This document shows, one piece after another, positions 35,561-47,494 of a stretch of 64,000 bases of DNA. The position numbers and the translations under genes were made by a program. This stretch comes from Apostichopus japonicus (lineage: Eukaryota; Echinodermata; Holothuroidea; Aspidochirotida; Stichopodidae): assembly GCF_037975245.1 (NCBI RefSeq), contig NC_092569.1:24475168-24539167 (forward strand), written 5' to 3'. A model generated the notes under the pieces. The model made no database searches. It was not told where the DNA came from and saw only the letters and a program-made list of their open reading frames with translations. Position 1 is the first letter of the stretch. Every line of letters begins with the position of its first letter.

Positions 35561-36119
35561 CACATACGCTATGATTACATACAATTACTTTAAGATAAAC
35601 CTCAAATATACTACTGACTATTATTTTCAGCCTGCTCAATAGCTTCTAGTAAACTCCATTTCGTGATTGGAATGTTAAAAAGATAGCATGATGTGTCTTC
35701 AGTTTTATAGTCCTAACTAATCCATCTTTACAGGGATATGTTTCCATTATGCATCCCATAACCCAGTTGTTTCGAAGAGGTATCCTTGTCAGCTAAAAGC
35801 TGAAAAAATAACATAGAGTCTATAAAAAGGGATCGATTTCTTGGCTGATCCGCCAATCATATCTTTACTGAAAGATTTATCCTAAACATATTTCAGAATG
35901 TCTTCCTCTGCTACTTGTTAGCCTACTTATTGAAAGTGTTTTATATAGATTTTCAAGTTTTACTTTTTCTTAGTCTTGCCTCTCAAATATTGCCAGTACC
36001 TTCAGAACCAAAGTACATCTTTCTTCACACTGCACCAATTAGACCATATATGCAAAAGTCGATCTACTCAATTTCATCCACATGTGTATTGGATAGGGAC
36101 GATTCAAATTTGCACTCAG

Positions 36120-36610
36120 AAATCGTGATTTCTGTGTCAGTGTGGAGACCATCTAACTCTGGACTCTAAACTAAGGAATTCTGGACCTTCAGTCCATATG
36201 TTACTTCCTCTTCTCTTCGAATCACTGCATCTACTTCCATAGTTAACACTACTGCAGATAATTCTAAACGTGGGATGCTCATAACCTTTACGGGTGCCAA
36301 ATGTGATTTGGACATAAAATGGCACAATGAACTTTGCCATTTGACTTAATTGGTTTCAAATAGTTGACACAATCAAACGGTTCCTCTGGGGCATCTGAAA
36401 AATGGTGAATTTCATTAGTAGCACCCTCATTATCATCAATATTTCAAGTTTCCAAGTTACGACAGTTCCTTTTGCCAGTCTAGCCAATTTGTTAGATCTC
36501 CAGCTGCTAGAGAATCATCCCAACCAACATCCTTGTGACAAAGTCTCTGGTTAACAAGCTTAGCCCTTATGATAAGTCGTGCAGCCATTTCAAATAGCTA
36601 AGACCGATAG
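36120..36610 (-). mobile_element. BEL/Pao-type LTR retrotransposon pol fragment
   Basis: Read on the minus strand, from 36610 downward, mixed frames show landmarks of the BEL/Pao pol region after RT: an LCHKDVGWDD-like block, an FSDAPEE block at the start of the RNase H-like region, a GKVHC block, and SIPRLELSA. Stops and a frameshift near 36290 break it. No LTRs, protease or integrase are seen. It is an old, inactive fragment that ends about 75 bp before the gene B TM exon. Confidence 0.75.
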
Positions 36611-36683
36611 AAACACAATATGTAAATGGTTTGTATTACGATTTCACATTTCCTGCAACTGATTCTTCGCATTTTACCAACAG

Positions 36684-36811
36684 ATGGGTCACATGGTCGA
36701 AAAGGACTTTGGTTTGCTTTCGTAGGTTTCTTGTTAACAATACTTTGTTCCATTTGTTTCACTGCATTGTGTTATTGGATGCACAAGAAAGAAAAAAAAA
36801 AGGCGCCTTAG
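36684..36811 (+). CDS. Gene B terminal exon: transmembrane segment and short tail
   Basis: Last coding exon of gene B. Acceptor ATTTTACCAACAG, phase 1, giving (D)GSHGRKG, then a hydrophobic helix of about 23 residues (LWFAFVGFLLTILCSICFTA, then LCYW), then a basic tail MHKKEKKKAP and TAG at 36809-36811. The topology is type I with a tail of about 10 residues and no signalling motif, so signalling would need a partner. The acceptor text matches those at 2176 and 57205, but the helix is not poly-Val, so TM exons have diverged. All six gene B exons join to 681 nt, 226 residues plus stop. Confidence 0.7.
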
Positions 36812-37606
36812 AGAACCAGTGAATTCCATGCAAATAATGAAAGCAACTGACAATCAGGAGAAGTTTAAGGGCTAAAAGTTTCAAATGTTTGTACGAAGTT
36901 AACACAATTACTATTTTTCATGTGAACAAAATCTTTTTATGCAAGTTTTAACTTTTCGTATTCGATAAGTTTTATCTGTAAAACAGTCTAAATGCAATTC
37001 TGTACTATAATTCTGTAATGTAATAAGTCTTGAATGTCATGTTCTAACTCCCGTTACTTACTAGTACAACACAATCTTGTTACATGGCAATTTTCGTTGT
37101 TATTAGTTAAATATGACACCTTCAGCCAACATTTTATGTTGCGACGTAGTCTAGGCCAGTGTACACCACAATTAAAAACTATATATATTATTGTTACTGT
37201 TTTTATGAAATTATTTGGAACCAAAACAAGATAAAATCACAATTTCGTTCACAACATAGATGATTTGTCCATAAATTTTCTTTCTTTCTAAAACAAATGA
37301 AAGAAGGTGCTCTGAAATTGGAATGATGAATAATTATGTTTGAGTAGCGGCTGAAATTAAAATAATCATAAGAAGTTTCCAGTGGTTAATGAATAGAAAG
37401 AATAAGTAGTCATACATATTCTTCCCATGTCTTGTTGTACTTGTTGCATTTCTAATACACGTTCAAAAAAAGAAACACACCCGTCCGCCTGGAGTCACCA
37501 TTCAAAGTATAGACTTAGATAGCAGATGCAGAAAAGAACCAGTTAAACAATAATATGTGATAACAATTTCTTAAACTGTCACTAAAATGTTGAAGTTTAA
37601 CAACAG

Positions 37607-37653
37607 ATGGATCAGATGGATTTACATATTGGTTGCCGTATACGCAGCTGTAG
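37607..37653 (+). pseudogene. Second, TM-like terminal exon after gene B
   Basis: The acceptor TTTAACAACAG and first codons (GATGGATCAGATGG) resemble the TM exon at 36684. In phase 1 it reads DGSDGFTYWLPYTQL and stops at 37651, with no membrane helix. Shifted by one base the DNA encodes a good helix (WIYILVAVYAAVAGV). It is probably a frameshifted duplicate of the TM exon. If used as it stands it would give a secreted form. Confidence 0.4.
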
Positions 37654-37699
37654 CTGGTGTAAAAGTAGAATCGTATGAACATTTTAATATATACAATAT

Positions 37700-40600
37700 A
37701 TGTACAATATATTGAAGTCCAAGGTAGAGACTTGAAGATAGCCGAAGAATAAGAAGTCTAAACAAAGCTTGTGCTAAGTTTTTTTTTTTGTAATCAGTCT
37801 TTTAATTCTTACTTTTCTTTCATGAAATTATTTTTCGTATTAAAGTTACGTTTCGATGCTATGTCTAAATAACAATTCTGCAGGTATTTATTTACCCATG
37901 TACCACCCCTGAATCCTCCATTACAGTTTTCTTTAAGTCACTGGTGTATCTACATATTTGCCATGCATTAACGTTTTCATTGTCATTATCACTACCGTTG
38001 TCATGGTTTTGTTGGTCTCATATGTATTTGTTTTGTGACATTTGACGCAGATCGTGCGTTTTTCTGCAGCAGTATTAATAATGACATCCACTCGTTTTTG
38101 TGTTTCTACACCTGTCTTCTTGTGAATTAACTTAAATTTTAGGGAATGAAACAAAGTCGTACATAGACTTAGGAGCCTGGATGATTTTCTATAGCAGGTT
38201 TTGCTGTTAAAAACAACAGGGTTGCAGTTTTGAACAGCTCTTGTCTAGACAAAAAGGCCTCAATCGCCAAGATGCATACATGCCTGTATTTGCGATAGTG
38301 AAGACTAAACAATCCAAACCTTTTTATTTTCTTGATTTTTAAACACTCCTCCAAAGGGACCAGATCCAATGAAAACAAAAGAAGAAGAAAAAAAAAACAT
38401 ATATGCGTATGACTATATAGCTGTATGAGTTCAGTCAACTCGGGCATGCGATGATTTCCAGAACTACTTAAGCATCTAACAAGGAACAGTTACGCTACGT
38501 TTCTCACCACTCCTATTATGTGATAATGCTATATTTTTCTATATATAATAATTTCTATTCAGGATATGCCGTTTTCTAAGACACTACGGAAGTAAAATCC
38601 TTGTACACGTGGCCGTTTGTCCACGCGCGTTGTGTGTACAGTTGCATACAGTGCTTGCTAAACGTGTATAACATGTTCAGATGGCTTAGCCACTCACGCA
38701 TGACAAATGAGTTTGGCGGAGACGCGCTGTAAAGAAATAAACATAAAATTGCGATTTTATTGACAGCTCAGATTGTTATAGAGAAAATACGACTGTCCTA
38801 TTGAAACAAAACATTGCCTTTGTAATCGTCATCGTCCACTTCATCGTTATCGTATTCATCATCATCATAACTGTAATTGAGAATTTAGATGGCTTCATTA
38901 TGCACTTGAAAAATAAGAAAGCATAACCAACTAACAAAGAAGGGGATCAAAGCTGCTTACGATGATATATTTTATTCGCTTTAAAACGTTTTCAACTATA
39001 ATATTTGTTTTGCTGAAATAATCAAATATAAGTGGGGTCATTACTTTTTTCAATGACAAACGTGTATATCTCCACCAAATCTCCACCAACATTGCTATTG
39101 TATGTTACAGTGAGTATAAATAAGAAATAAGAAGTAGTATTTTGCATGCATATTGATATGTACTGATTATTAATACGGTTCTGATATGTCGCCCTCTGTT
39201 AAATAATACGACGATGAATGTAATTGTGTGTATGGCAGAATAAAACGAAATGTGTTGTTTAATATTTATTATTACATTACGTAACTTTTGATACTTGCAT
39301 TCTCTTGTATTGTGATATAATAACATATTGGTGATAGTGCTAATACATCTGCTCGTGTGCCAAAGACTCTTCTCAGCCGATTATGCAACGCAAAGAGACT
39401 TGCAAAAACAATACCCTGGGTTGAAAATTAATATGGTTGTCTCATACGTACAGTCATTCCTAATATTTACTAAACAAGCAAATTAGTTTTAAAACAGATT
39501 AAAGATGCCATATTTCCAATACACATCAACATTTTCGAAACAGACAGAGTGTATTGTACATTGTTCAATGAATGAAAATAAAGGTAGACTATATTTTATG
39601 CTAATGTGATTCACTTCATAGTTTTCGTGTTCAACATTTATCTAAACCAACTATAATCTACAGTAGCTCGGTCCCTAATCAGGTAGGCAAAACTCCAACT
39701 CCAACAAGGTTAAATTGTAAGCTATGTTTACATCATAAATTAGTGTTGACAATGTGACATTACTCTTAATGACTACAAAATAAAATAAACTCCAAAAACA
39801 CGAATGGCCCTCTAAATCGGTATGCAGTGGAATGCCTCGTCGGCTCTGCCCGTTTAAAACTTAAAGTATTACTGTCGTCCGAATACTCTAGTAAAGTATA
39901 CTCAAATAAAATATCATAAGATCCCGCTTGGCCCCCTTGTCTACTATAATACCATTCTATAGAGCTCCTAGATTACTGGACGGTCCAACAGGAACTATAC
40001 ATGGTGCGAGATGTAGGATACCCCATTACCTCGATCGTTACAAAGAGTAAATCAACAGTATCAACAATATATGAGTTGCTCTCTCTGGAGCAAAACTATT
40101 AGGGGGAGAAAGATGACCCTTTTAGTCTACCGTGTCGAGCAATGCCCAAAATTCCTATTCCCAGAGCCACTCTCTTCTCCAGTGCAAAAACTAAATAATC
40201 CACAATTTATTAAAAATCAACCGAAATGTAACCTGCGAAACACCTTTAGCTACATACCTAATGAAACTTTAAACCATACGCTTCGCACTTTAATTTGACA
40301 GACCCTCACTCATCCAAAAAAAAATCGGCATGCCAAAATAGACCTTTTGACTATTATTGTTATTATGATTATTATAATTATTATTATTGAATACATGATG
40401 ATCTAGTTTGATTTCAGTCATAGTATTACTTGTTGTTGTTGTGTGATCTCCCAACCTAATTTCTTTTATAGTAGATACATGTTTAGTCATGTCATTTTCA
40501 TATTTTATATCTCATGTCAGTATGTTATGTTATGGCATAAAGTTTGTGTTTCAAATTCTTTGTCATTAATGATACTCTTTTTTTTCTATCTCTCTTTTTG

Positions 40601-42380
40601 TTGCTTGTTTCCCGCGATTTATCTTGAAATCAACTGAAGCCTCAAGTTCTTTGTTCGTGTTGTTGTTGACTTTTGTTTTTCTGTGTCTTGTCAACACCAT
40701 ATAGGGTGAGACAAACCCATCTATCATATTTAGTAATCTCATAAAGAGAAACCATTGCTGATATTATTTACACATGCTGATCATGACGATACATGCATTT
40801 GGACTTTGCACCTACTACTAGATCCTTTGTTATAACGCTGCCCACTACATATATCATGACAGTAACTTTACGCTAAATACAACAGCATAGCGCGTTGCAT
40901 TATACATCAACACGGGGAGCAGAGCTTTGAGTTTCATTGTACGACACCTGGGTGCATTACGATGATATTTATAAAAAAAATTGTAGTTAAACATAGAGGA
41001 TATTGCAGCATTGCTTGATACGATGTATTTCGGAGTTAACTTGGTAAGTTCTTATTTTGACTTTTTGTGTTTTTACTGGCTGCCGTATATGTTACTGTTT
41101 AGGCCACAATGTCATTCCATTACAGCTGCTCTCCTTATATGTTTATGCCTCGGTTCCGAGTTAACGTGATAGATTAGCTAAGAGTGGTTATTATCAGCGG
41201 GGAACTGTATGTGCCTGAATAGACCTATTTTTACTGGTTAAGTATTGGACTTGAGTTTATTTTCGCCATCCCTAGCCTCCAAGGGATCGGTTACCTATTG
41301 TATCGGTTACCTATTGATCGGTTACCTATCGGGTATGATACCCTGACAAAGGCAAAATGAATCACGTTGACGAAAATGATGTGTGAATGCGCATGCGTGT
41401 GTTTATTTATGTGCGATTGTTGCATTTGTGTGCTTGCGTTTGTTAAAGAACCTTAATGTTTTCTTCGGCGATATACTGATCTGAAATAGTCTGAAAACAT
41501 TATAAACACGATAACTCAAGAAATAAAAGGGGAATGGACTTAATAGTTTGCATGTGCACCCACCTCCTTGAGTACAAAGAATTTATTGTTTATCGTAGAG
41601 AATGTTATATCATGTTTCCAGAGGTCATGGTATCAAACCCTTGTAGAGGTGATAACTACAAAAGCAATCATTAGCATGCTTGGTATTTGGATACAAGAAC
41701 CATATCGTTTTCTACGAAGGTTAAAAATTGCAAATACAATAACTCAATTCAAATGTTAAGTTGGATAAATTTCATACTTGATACGTGGATCCGAATCATT
41801 GATCTTATAAACACGATACCTATAAAATTATAGATCTTGGATGAACTTCATACATATTATGTTAATCCAACTTATCCAGTTTTAAGAACCCTCTCAGCAT
41901 GTGGTTTACATGACATGATCTCATTTACGGGAAAATTGTAGTAACGAATCACTGTTCAACTTTCTGGTTATTCTAACATGTAATGTAACCTACAATAGAC
42001 CTACAAATAGTTATAATCCTCTTCTCCGAAATATGCCTAAGGGTTTATGGAGAGGTATTCAGATAAGTTTCTCATAAGTGTGATGAGCGTTTGTAGAAAA
42101 TATTATCGTTGTTTTTAGTACACTCTACGTTTATTAAAGGGGTGATTATCTTAAGTTCCCCTATTTAACAGAATACATGCTTAACTGGCCCGTGGGTGCC
42201 TTTCGGAATCAAACCACAATTCAAACCGAAACCTGCTGTAGAACGTAGGTCACATTTACAGTGTGTGAAGGATATATGTAACAAAAATAAGGCAATCACA
42301 TTAACCCGAAAAAAACAAAAGGAGTTTACATTAACTGTTCGATATTTACGTTGACACTCTCCAGGAAGGCGAAGACCTGG
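37700..42380. other. Intergenic stretch between genes B and C, nothing recognised
   Basis: No frame resembles a known protein. Low-complexity spots include the TTATTATTG-rich patch at 40350-40440 and an ATCGGTTACCTATTG three-copy repeat at 41285-41332. A candidate 5' UTR exon is listed at 40990-41043. The antisense frame at 42165-42518 overlaps the signal exon and is a shadow. Confidence 0.5.
40990..41043 (+). other. Candidate 5' UTR exon of gene C
   Basis: Ends TTTCGGAGTTAACTTG|GTAAGTTCTT, matching 9250-9305. It lies 1.3 kb upstream of the signal exon, which itself has a fair acceptor (GACACTCTCCAG at about 42353-42364). Only the last 20 or so bases are clearly shared, so this is tentative. 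Confidence 0.3.
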
Positions 42381-42384
42381 CGAG

Positions 42385-42460
42385 ATGAAATGCTTCAACT
42401 GGTACACATCAGTTTCATATGTGTTAATTTCTGTCTGCCTGTCGAGTACTTCAGTACATG
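42385..42460 (+). CDS. Gene C exon 1: signal peptide
   Basis: ATG at 42385 gives MKCFNWYTSVSYVLISVCLS, then STSVH and a phase-1 donor (G|GTAAGT at 42461). It has a short polar start, a hydrophobic core and small residues at a likely cleavage site. It has the same length class, phase and His before the split codon as the gene B signal exon. Splicing to 50809 gives Glu-His-Cys, the same start as in gene B. The intron that follows is 8.3 kb and full of mobile DNA. Confidence 0.75.
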
Positions 42461-42810
42461 GTAAGTGTAAGATTTGAGGTATAATCAAACTTGGACAAAT
42501 CAAAATTGAAATTATCACATAAGTCTACATCAAAATATCTTTTTTGATCTGACGTTGTATATAAACCTGTAAGCAAACCGCTTTTTACGCATAACGTGAG
42601 GGGACAGAAAACGATTGGGTACTTTTTGGAAAAAAATACGAATTTCAGTGTTTCATCGAAACGTTTGGTTAATACACTGGAGGAAGCTGAATAGTATAGC
42701 AGTGCTGTAGAGGTAGTAAATCAGTCCAAGTAATATCACAGCAATAAGTCAGTATAGCATACCTTCCTTTGTAATATAATTAAACCGCCAAACATATAAC
42801 GGTGTAACTT

Positions 42811-42877
42811 GAATCTTTAAAAGTAAGTGGGCCTTACGTTCGATCCTAGCAGGATCTTCTTCAGAGACTGGATGACC
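42811..42877 (-). mobile_element. 67-bp Penelope-like insertion, ribozyme only, with 13-bp target duplication
   Basis: Flanked by perfect direct repeats AACGGTGTAACTT at 42798-42810 and 42878-42890. The 67-bp insert, read on the minus strand, is the ribozyme region of the Penelope-like element at 13262-13305: CTGAAGA, the hairpin GATCC-TGCTA-GGATC and GAACGT. It has no ORF. It appears to be a bona fide insertion of just the element's terminal piece into the intron of gene C. Confidence 0.8.
42832..42868 (-). ncRNA. Hammerhead ribozyme motif, one core base changed
   Basis: The CUGANGA box and a perfect five-pair stem II are present, but the GAAAC box reads GAACG: one A is missing compared with the copy at 13293-13297, and GTC reads GTA. 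GUA can serve as a cleavage triplet in hammerheads, but loss of the A probably weakens or kills activity. Confidence 0.6.
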
Positions 42878-43204
42878 AACGGTGTAACTTGCTTGTCAAC
42901 TAGTTTGCGGATACTCAAAATTAAAAGAGATCATACTGGGGAGTCTCATTAGACAACTAGTAAAACAAGATGGTAAACAATGTCCCTGTATCACAATATA
43001 GCTAAATTTTGTACATTATCTTAATTTTGCTCAACGTATTATTTAACATTTCAAAAACGTTTATTTTTCACATAATATTGGAAACGTATTACAACTTCTT
43101 CAAAGGTGGTTTTCACAATAAAAATATTGCAATTTGATGCCCAGTGAAAAATGTAAAAAATAAACATACCACATGCGACCGTATGGCAAGCCGTTTTACT
43201 TTTT

Positions 43205-43870
43205 ATTCAATATTTAATGATATCTTTAATTATTTGATGATATCATTAAATCAATTGTTGATATCAAGAATTCGAATTGTTGATATCATTAAACCAATTA
43301 ATGATATCATTAATTCAGTTCATTTCTTGATATCAATAATTCATTTAATGATATCTTTAAAGCAATTAGTGATATCAAGAAATGATTTAAAGATATCTTT
43401 AAATGTATTTGTGATGTGTTCATATCACTAATTCGAATTGGTGATATGTACATATCACTAATTCAATTTAATGATATCAACAAATATGACGTCATATCTA
43501 CTGATATCACTTATTCGAATTGGTGATATGTACATATCACTAATTCGAATTACTGATATCATGAAATATGACGTCATATTTACTGATATCACTAATTCGA
43601 ATTAGTGATATGTACATATCATTAATTCGAATTAGTGATATGTACATATCATTAATTCGAATTAGTGATATCATCAAATATGACGTCATATTTACTGATA
43701 TCAGTAATTCGAATTAGTGATATGTACATATCATTAATTCGAATTAGTGATATCATCAAATATGACGTCATATTTACTGATATGATATGTACATATCACT
43801 AATTCGATTTAATGATATCAACAATTATGACGTACATATAAAAAATTCGGCCATATTTAATGATATCATT
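43205..43870. repeat. Palindromic GATATC / TTCGAA / TGACGTCA array
   Basis: About 650 bp built almost wholly of self-complementary words: GATATC, AATTCGAATT, ATGTACAT and ATATGACGTCATAT, spaced at roughly 20-30 bp, with a higher-order unit of about 100 bp in the right part. Both strands read nearly alike, so large cruciforms or hairpins are possible. TGACGTCA is also the consensus CRE site for CREB/ATF factors. The short array at 48737-48842 is its inverted partner. Confidence 0.9.
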
Positions 43871-43953
43871 AAATATGGCTGCGATATGTCTGGTTATACG
43901 GCGTAGTCTCAGTAACTCATCCGTAAATAGGCCTTATGGAACTAAGCTGGTGG

Positions 43954-44385
43954 TACACTGTAAAACCCAACACGTCAAGACAACTTGAAAAAGTCGAGGT
44001 AACCCGCTGCCTTAACATTTTTAAGTTCACTCTACTAACCCAGAAACTCCATAAGTAAGACTTGACAGTAGTGGTTACAACCAACTCACTGGTTTTACTT
44101 TGTTACACTTCATGTTCATCAGTTATGGCAACAGATATCAGCAAAGTCCAATAAATTTAATCTTTATCTGTTTTTGAGAAAAAGCTGGGCAAGTTATGGT
44201 AACTAAAACATTAGAGCTGATACAGCATAGCCTTTCCTCGTTAAACTGACACGACCAATTCAAGTTTTTCCCACTTTCCATTATCTCCAGAGTTAACTTT
44301 GAATATTTAAGTTGACGCTACTTGGCATATTCTAGGCAGCGGGTTACCTCAATTTAATTGAGTTATGACAACAGACAATTTTAGT
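43954..44385. mobile_element. MITE-like element inside the large inverted-repeat element
   Basis: A perfect 17-bp inverted pair (GAGGTAACCCGCTGCCT at 43996-44012 and its complement at 44334-44350) lies within longer imperfect inverted arms rich in AACTTGA/TCAAGTT-type words. There is no coding capacity. The arrangement and size fit a MITE. Ends and target duplication are not certain. Confidence 0.55.
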
Positions 44386-46781
44386 AAAGAAAACTATATA
44401 TTGGTAAGTTAACAACACAACTGTATTTTCAACCTCTGAAGTCAGTAACAATGTACTTTAACAAGGAAATAGAAGAAATAATCAAACGCATAAAAGTGCC
44501 TAATACTTTTATCGGTGGAAACAACGCCAAAATGTATCAATAATGAGACACAGAAGAACATGGAGCATGGGTACATGCCTGCTGCAATCATTCATTTCCA
44601 TGATTCATTTGAGATAGTAAATACCAATTTCAAGTGCATGTGTTCTTTGGTATGAAATACAAAAGTAAAATTAATATGTTATGGCTGCTGGAAATAACCA
44701 ATGTTGTTAAAAGCCAAGAAGAAAGAAGTAACCACTCCTCTCAGCCATTTACAATATGATTGTTTTAGCTAAAGACTTTTAATTTTGTGGCAAATAGTTT
44801 TATAGGTGAATCATAATTACATCATCATGTAAATAGGCAACTAGGCAACGATGCTCAAAACAGCAATGTTTCATTAACTAAAGGAATGCACTTAAAGTTG
44901 TCATTAGCAAAGCTATAGTGATGCCACCAATTGTTCTTGCACCTGTTTCATGAAAAAGACTAGTTATGATAGATATGAGCATTGTTCAATTGTGAAAACC
45001 AAGCATCAAAAAGGAACTTCATCTTTTCAATGATATGAAAAATTTCTTTTCAGGATATTTTGATCCCTTATATTAGAAATTACCATGAAACTAGCTCCCA
45101 TGAAAGCTAGGGATATGTTTGGGGAATCACATACAACCTTTCATCCTAGAAAGGGGTATATGAAATCAAGCCAGGGTTCAGCAAATAGCCCCCGTTTGGT
45201 CCTTTGTACTCAAAAACTTACATTTTAATCATAAGATAAAGCAACTCTGTAAAACTCTTTTAATAATCTGAGAGGAAGCACAACAGTCTTTACTCATGAA
45301 AACCTGCATGCAAAGTAAAGTCATCATGAAAAATGTTTGTTTATAGATCTTTACAGCAAAGCACTTTATTTTTACCCATTTGGAACACAAAATACTTTGA
45401 AAGAATTCCATTGTCAATCCCTGTCTTTTGCCAGTTTTTGGATCCTTCAAACACTTGTATTACTGTGATTTGAATAGTTTCATCACAACACAGATATCTG
45501 ATGCATTTTCCTTTATCAGTATATATAATATTAATACTGACTTTCTGTAAATGATTTCACAGTACATCCCTCATTGGGCTTTGTTTAGGATGAACATGTT
45601 TGTAAGTTCAAATTTTGCAAATTATTTCTGAAACATATACTATGATACCAATCACATTGATGCAAGCAAGCTGTTAGAAATTCTCCATAACTAAGCAAGT
45701 ACAAAGTGATTATTTGACAAACAATGGCTCTGAATAAAAATGAAAATGTAAACTAGAGTTTAAGCCTGATAGAATTTTTTTCAGACATTTTTGGACCCTT
45801 CCAACTCACTAGAGGTGTGGGCTATTATATCATTTCTCTGCCTGAAGAAAACATCGGTATATCATAAAATTAACTTTGTTTCGCTCTTTGATTATTACAA
45901 TGATTATTATTAGTGCCTATTCACCCAATCAACAATTCTTCATAAGTTGAAATGTAAAAGCAGAGAAACAATTTCCCATGGCATTCTGTTCCATATTACA
46001 ATTTGTTTCAACACATTTTCAAGATTTACCAAGAAACAAGATAATTACCAGTCAAATGGAGTTTGCAATATCTCTCTGGACACCACATGAACTATTTAAA
46101 CACTTCAGATGCATGATAACTATGAATGTTTATAATGGAATGTAATGCCACAGGCATGGTTTCAAATTGTTAAGAGGGTTATTTAAGTAGCCTGACGGTT
46201 TATTTTTTGTTGATAAATTACACTAAAACAGCAATATATTAACTTCTTTAACTAAAGAATATTATTGTTTAAGCTGTCAATTAGCAAAAATATTCAGCAG
46301 TCCCTTTTTCTTGAATCTATATCCAGGACACAATTTGTACTTACGATGGATCAAATAAACCAATGGTGTTGTTAACATATACAGTAGAATGCAAAAATGA
46401 AACAAACCAAAATTAAAGTAAATTTCCTCCAAGGTGGTAATAAAAACAGTGTAAGAATTTTGACCAAAGGTGACCATATTTGAATTTCTGGTATATTTGG
46501 GGCAAATACAGCATACAGTACCTTTATGCTACCAAAGGTAACCATATTTGAATTTCTGGTATATTTGGGGCAAATACAGCATACCTTTATGCTACTTTTG
46601 CATGTAATATTGTACACACAATGCAAAATGTAACTGCTAAATTGTCACAAGGTAATTTCTAATAAAAAGTATGTACTCTTAATTACTGTATTTTAAGTAT
46701 TGCTAAAACAAGAATATAGATGAATGAGCTCTTGTATTATCTGATCATACCATACACTACAGAATGAGTTATATAGCCTAC
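44386..46781. other. Interior of inverted-repeat element, no exon recognised
   Basis: A+T-rich DNA that probably includes introns or the 3' region of the minus-strand SAMD3-like gene. Several small frames are open but none resembles the family. A 68-bp tandem repeat lies at 46464-46600. Confidence 0.4.
46464..46600. repeat. Two-copy 68-bp tandem repeat
   Basis: CCAAAGGTGACCATATTTG and the following bases at 46464 recur at 46532, including the GGGCAAATACAGCATAC block. The copies are nearly identical, so this is a recent duplication. Confidence 0.9.
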
Positions 46782-46922
46782 CCCTGTCTCAAAGTGAAAC
46801 AAGTTCTGAAACTTTTGTCTGGTTGACAATATTTCCACCATTCTGTCAAGGTGTTGGTCTAGTGAAGAAAAGAAACTGCTGTCCAGAGCAAGGTTGCTTA
46901 ACCTCGAAAACTCAGCCTTCAA
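46782..46922 (-). pseudogene. SAMD3-like gene, second recognised exon
   Basis: Acceptor TTTTTTTCTTTCAG then LKAEFSRLSNLALDSSFFSS, followed by LDQHLDRMVEI. This matches the conserved segment after the 'WPALF' region of SAMD3-like, transposon-type genes known in many copies in fish. A weak donor (G|GTAGGC) ends it near 46782. It reads in frame with the previous exon if that exon ends at 47495. Later exons are not recognised, and the gene is broken upstream, so I call it a pseudogene. Confidence 0.6.
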
Positions 46923-47494
46923 CTGAAAGAAAAAAATGAGAAATGTAGAAAACAATATTTAGTTAAGTTTGCCCCATGAAAAGAAGATGGCTCCCTTTTG
47001 CCAGGTAGCAATATTATAGAAAGCCATTTCCAAGGTGAGAGTATAAATGCAACTTGTAAATGCATTTGTCGATGGTAGTCAACTGCCAATCGGAATCCTG
47101 GGTAAGACCATATATAATATACAGTTATAAACTAATTTTACAGGTATTTAGTGCAGATATTAGTGACAAACAAAATAAGTAATGGTGACTGACATCCATG
47201 GGTTAAAAAATACTAATTACTAATGCTAAAAAATGCTTAAAATGCTAATTACTGATCAGATCACCCTGCTGCACCATATTAGACCACATACTTTGTATCT
47301 CTTTTTTTCTGTATTTTACCAAAATTTTATACATAAGAAATAAAACATCTCTAACACTAATCACCCACTGTGATTACTTTTACTACTCATTATACACTGC
47401 AGCTACTATATCATGAAAAATACAAAACAAAATGTCCAATTTTAGTGAAGGAGACAGCACCCCCAATAAATTAATGAACAATTAAGGAACTTAC

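Noticed and set aside
35915-36340. Small proteins on both strands
   Set aside because: The minus strand shows broken BEL/Pao pol landmarks in a different frame; the open frames are by-products.
36626-36811. Stand-alone 61-residue membrane protein starting MVCITISH
   Set aside because: The first part is intron. The acceptor at 36683, phase 1 and homology to other terminal exons make it an exon of gene B.
43205-43870. CRISPR-like repeat array
   Set aside because: There are no unique spacers, the units are palindromic, and the context is eukaryotic.
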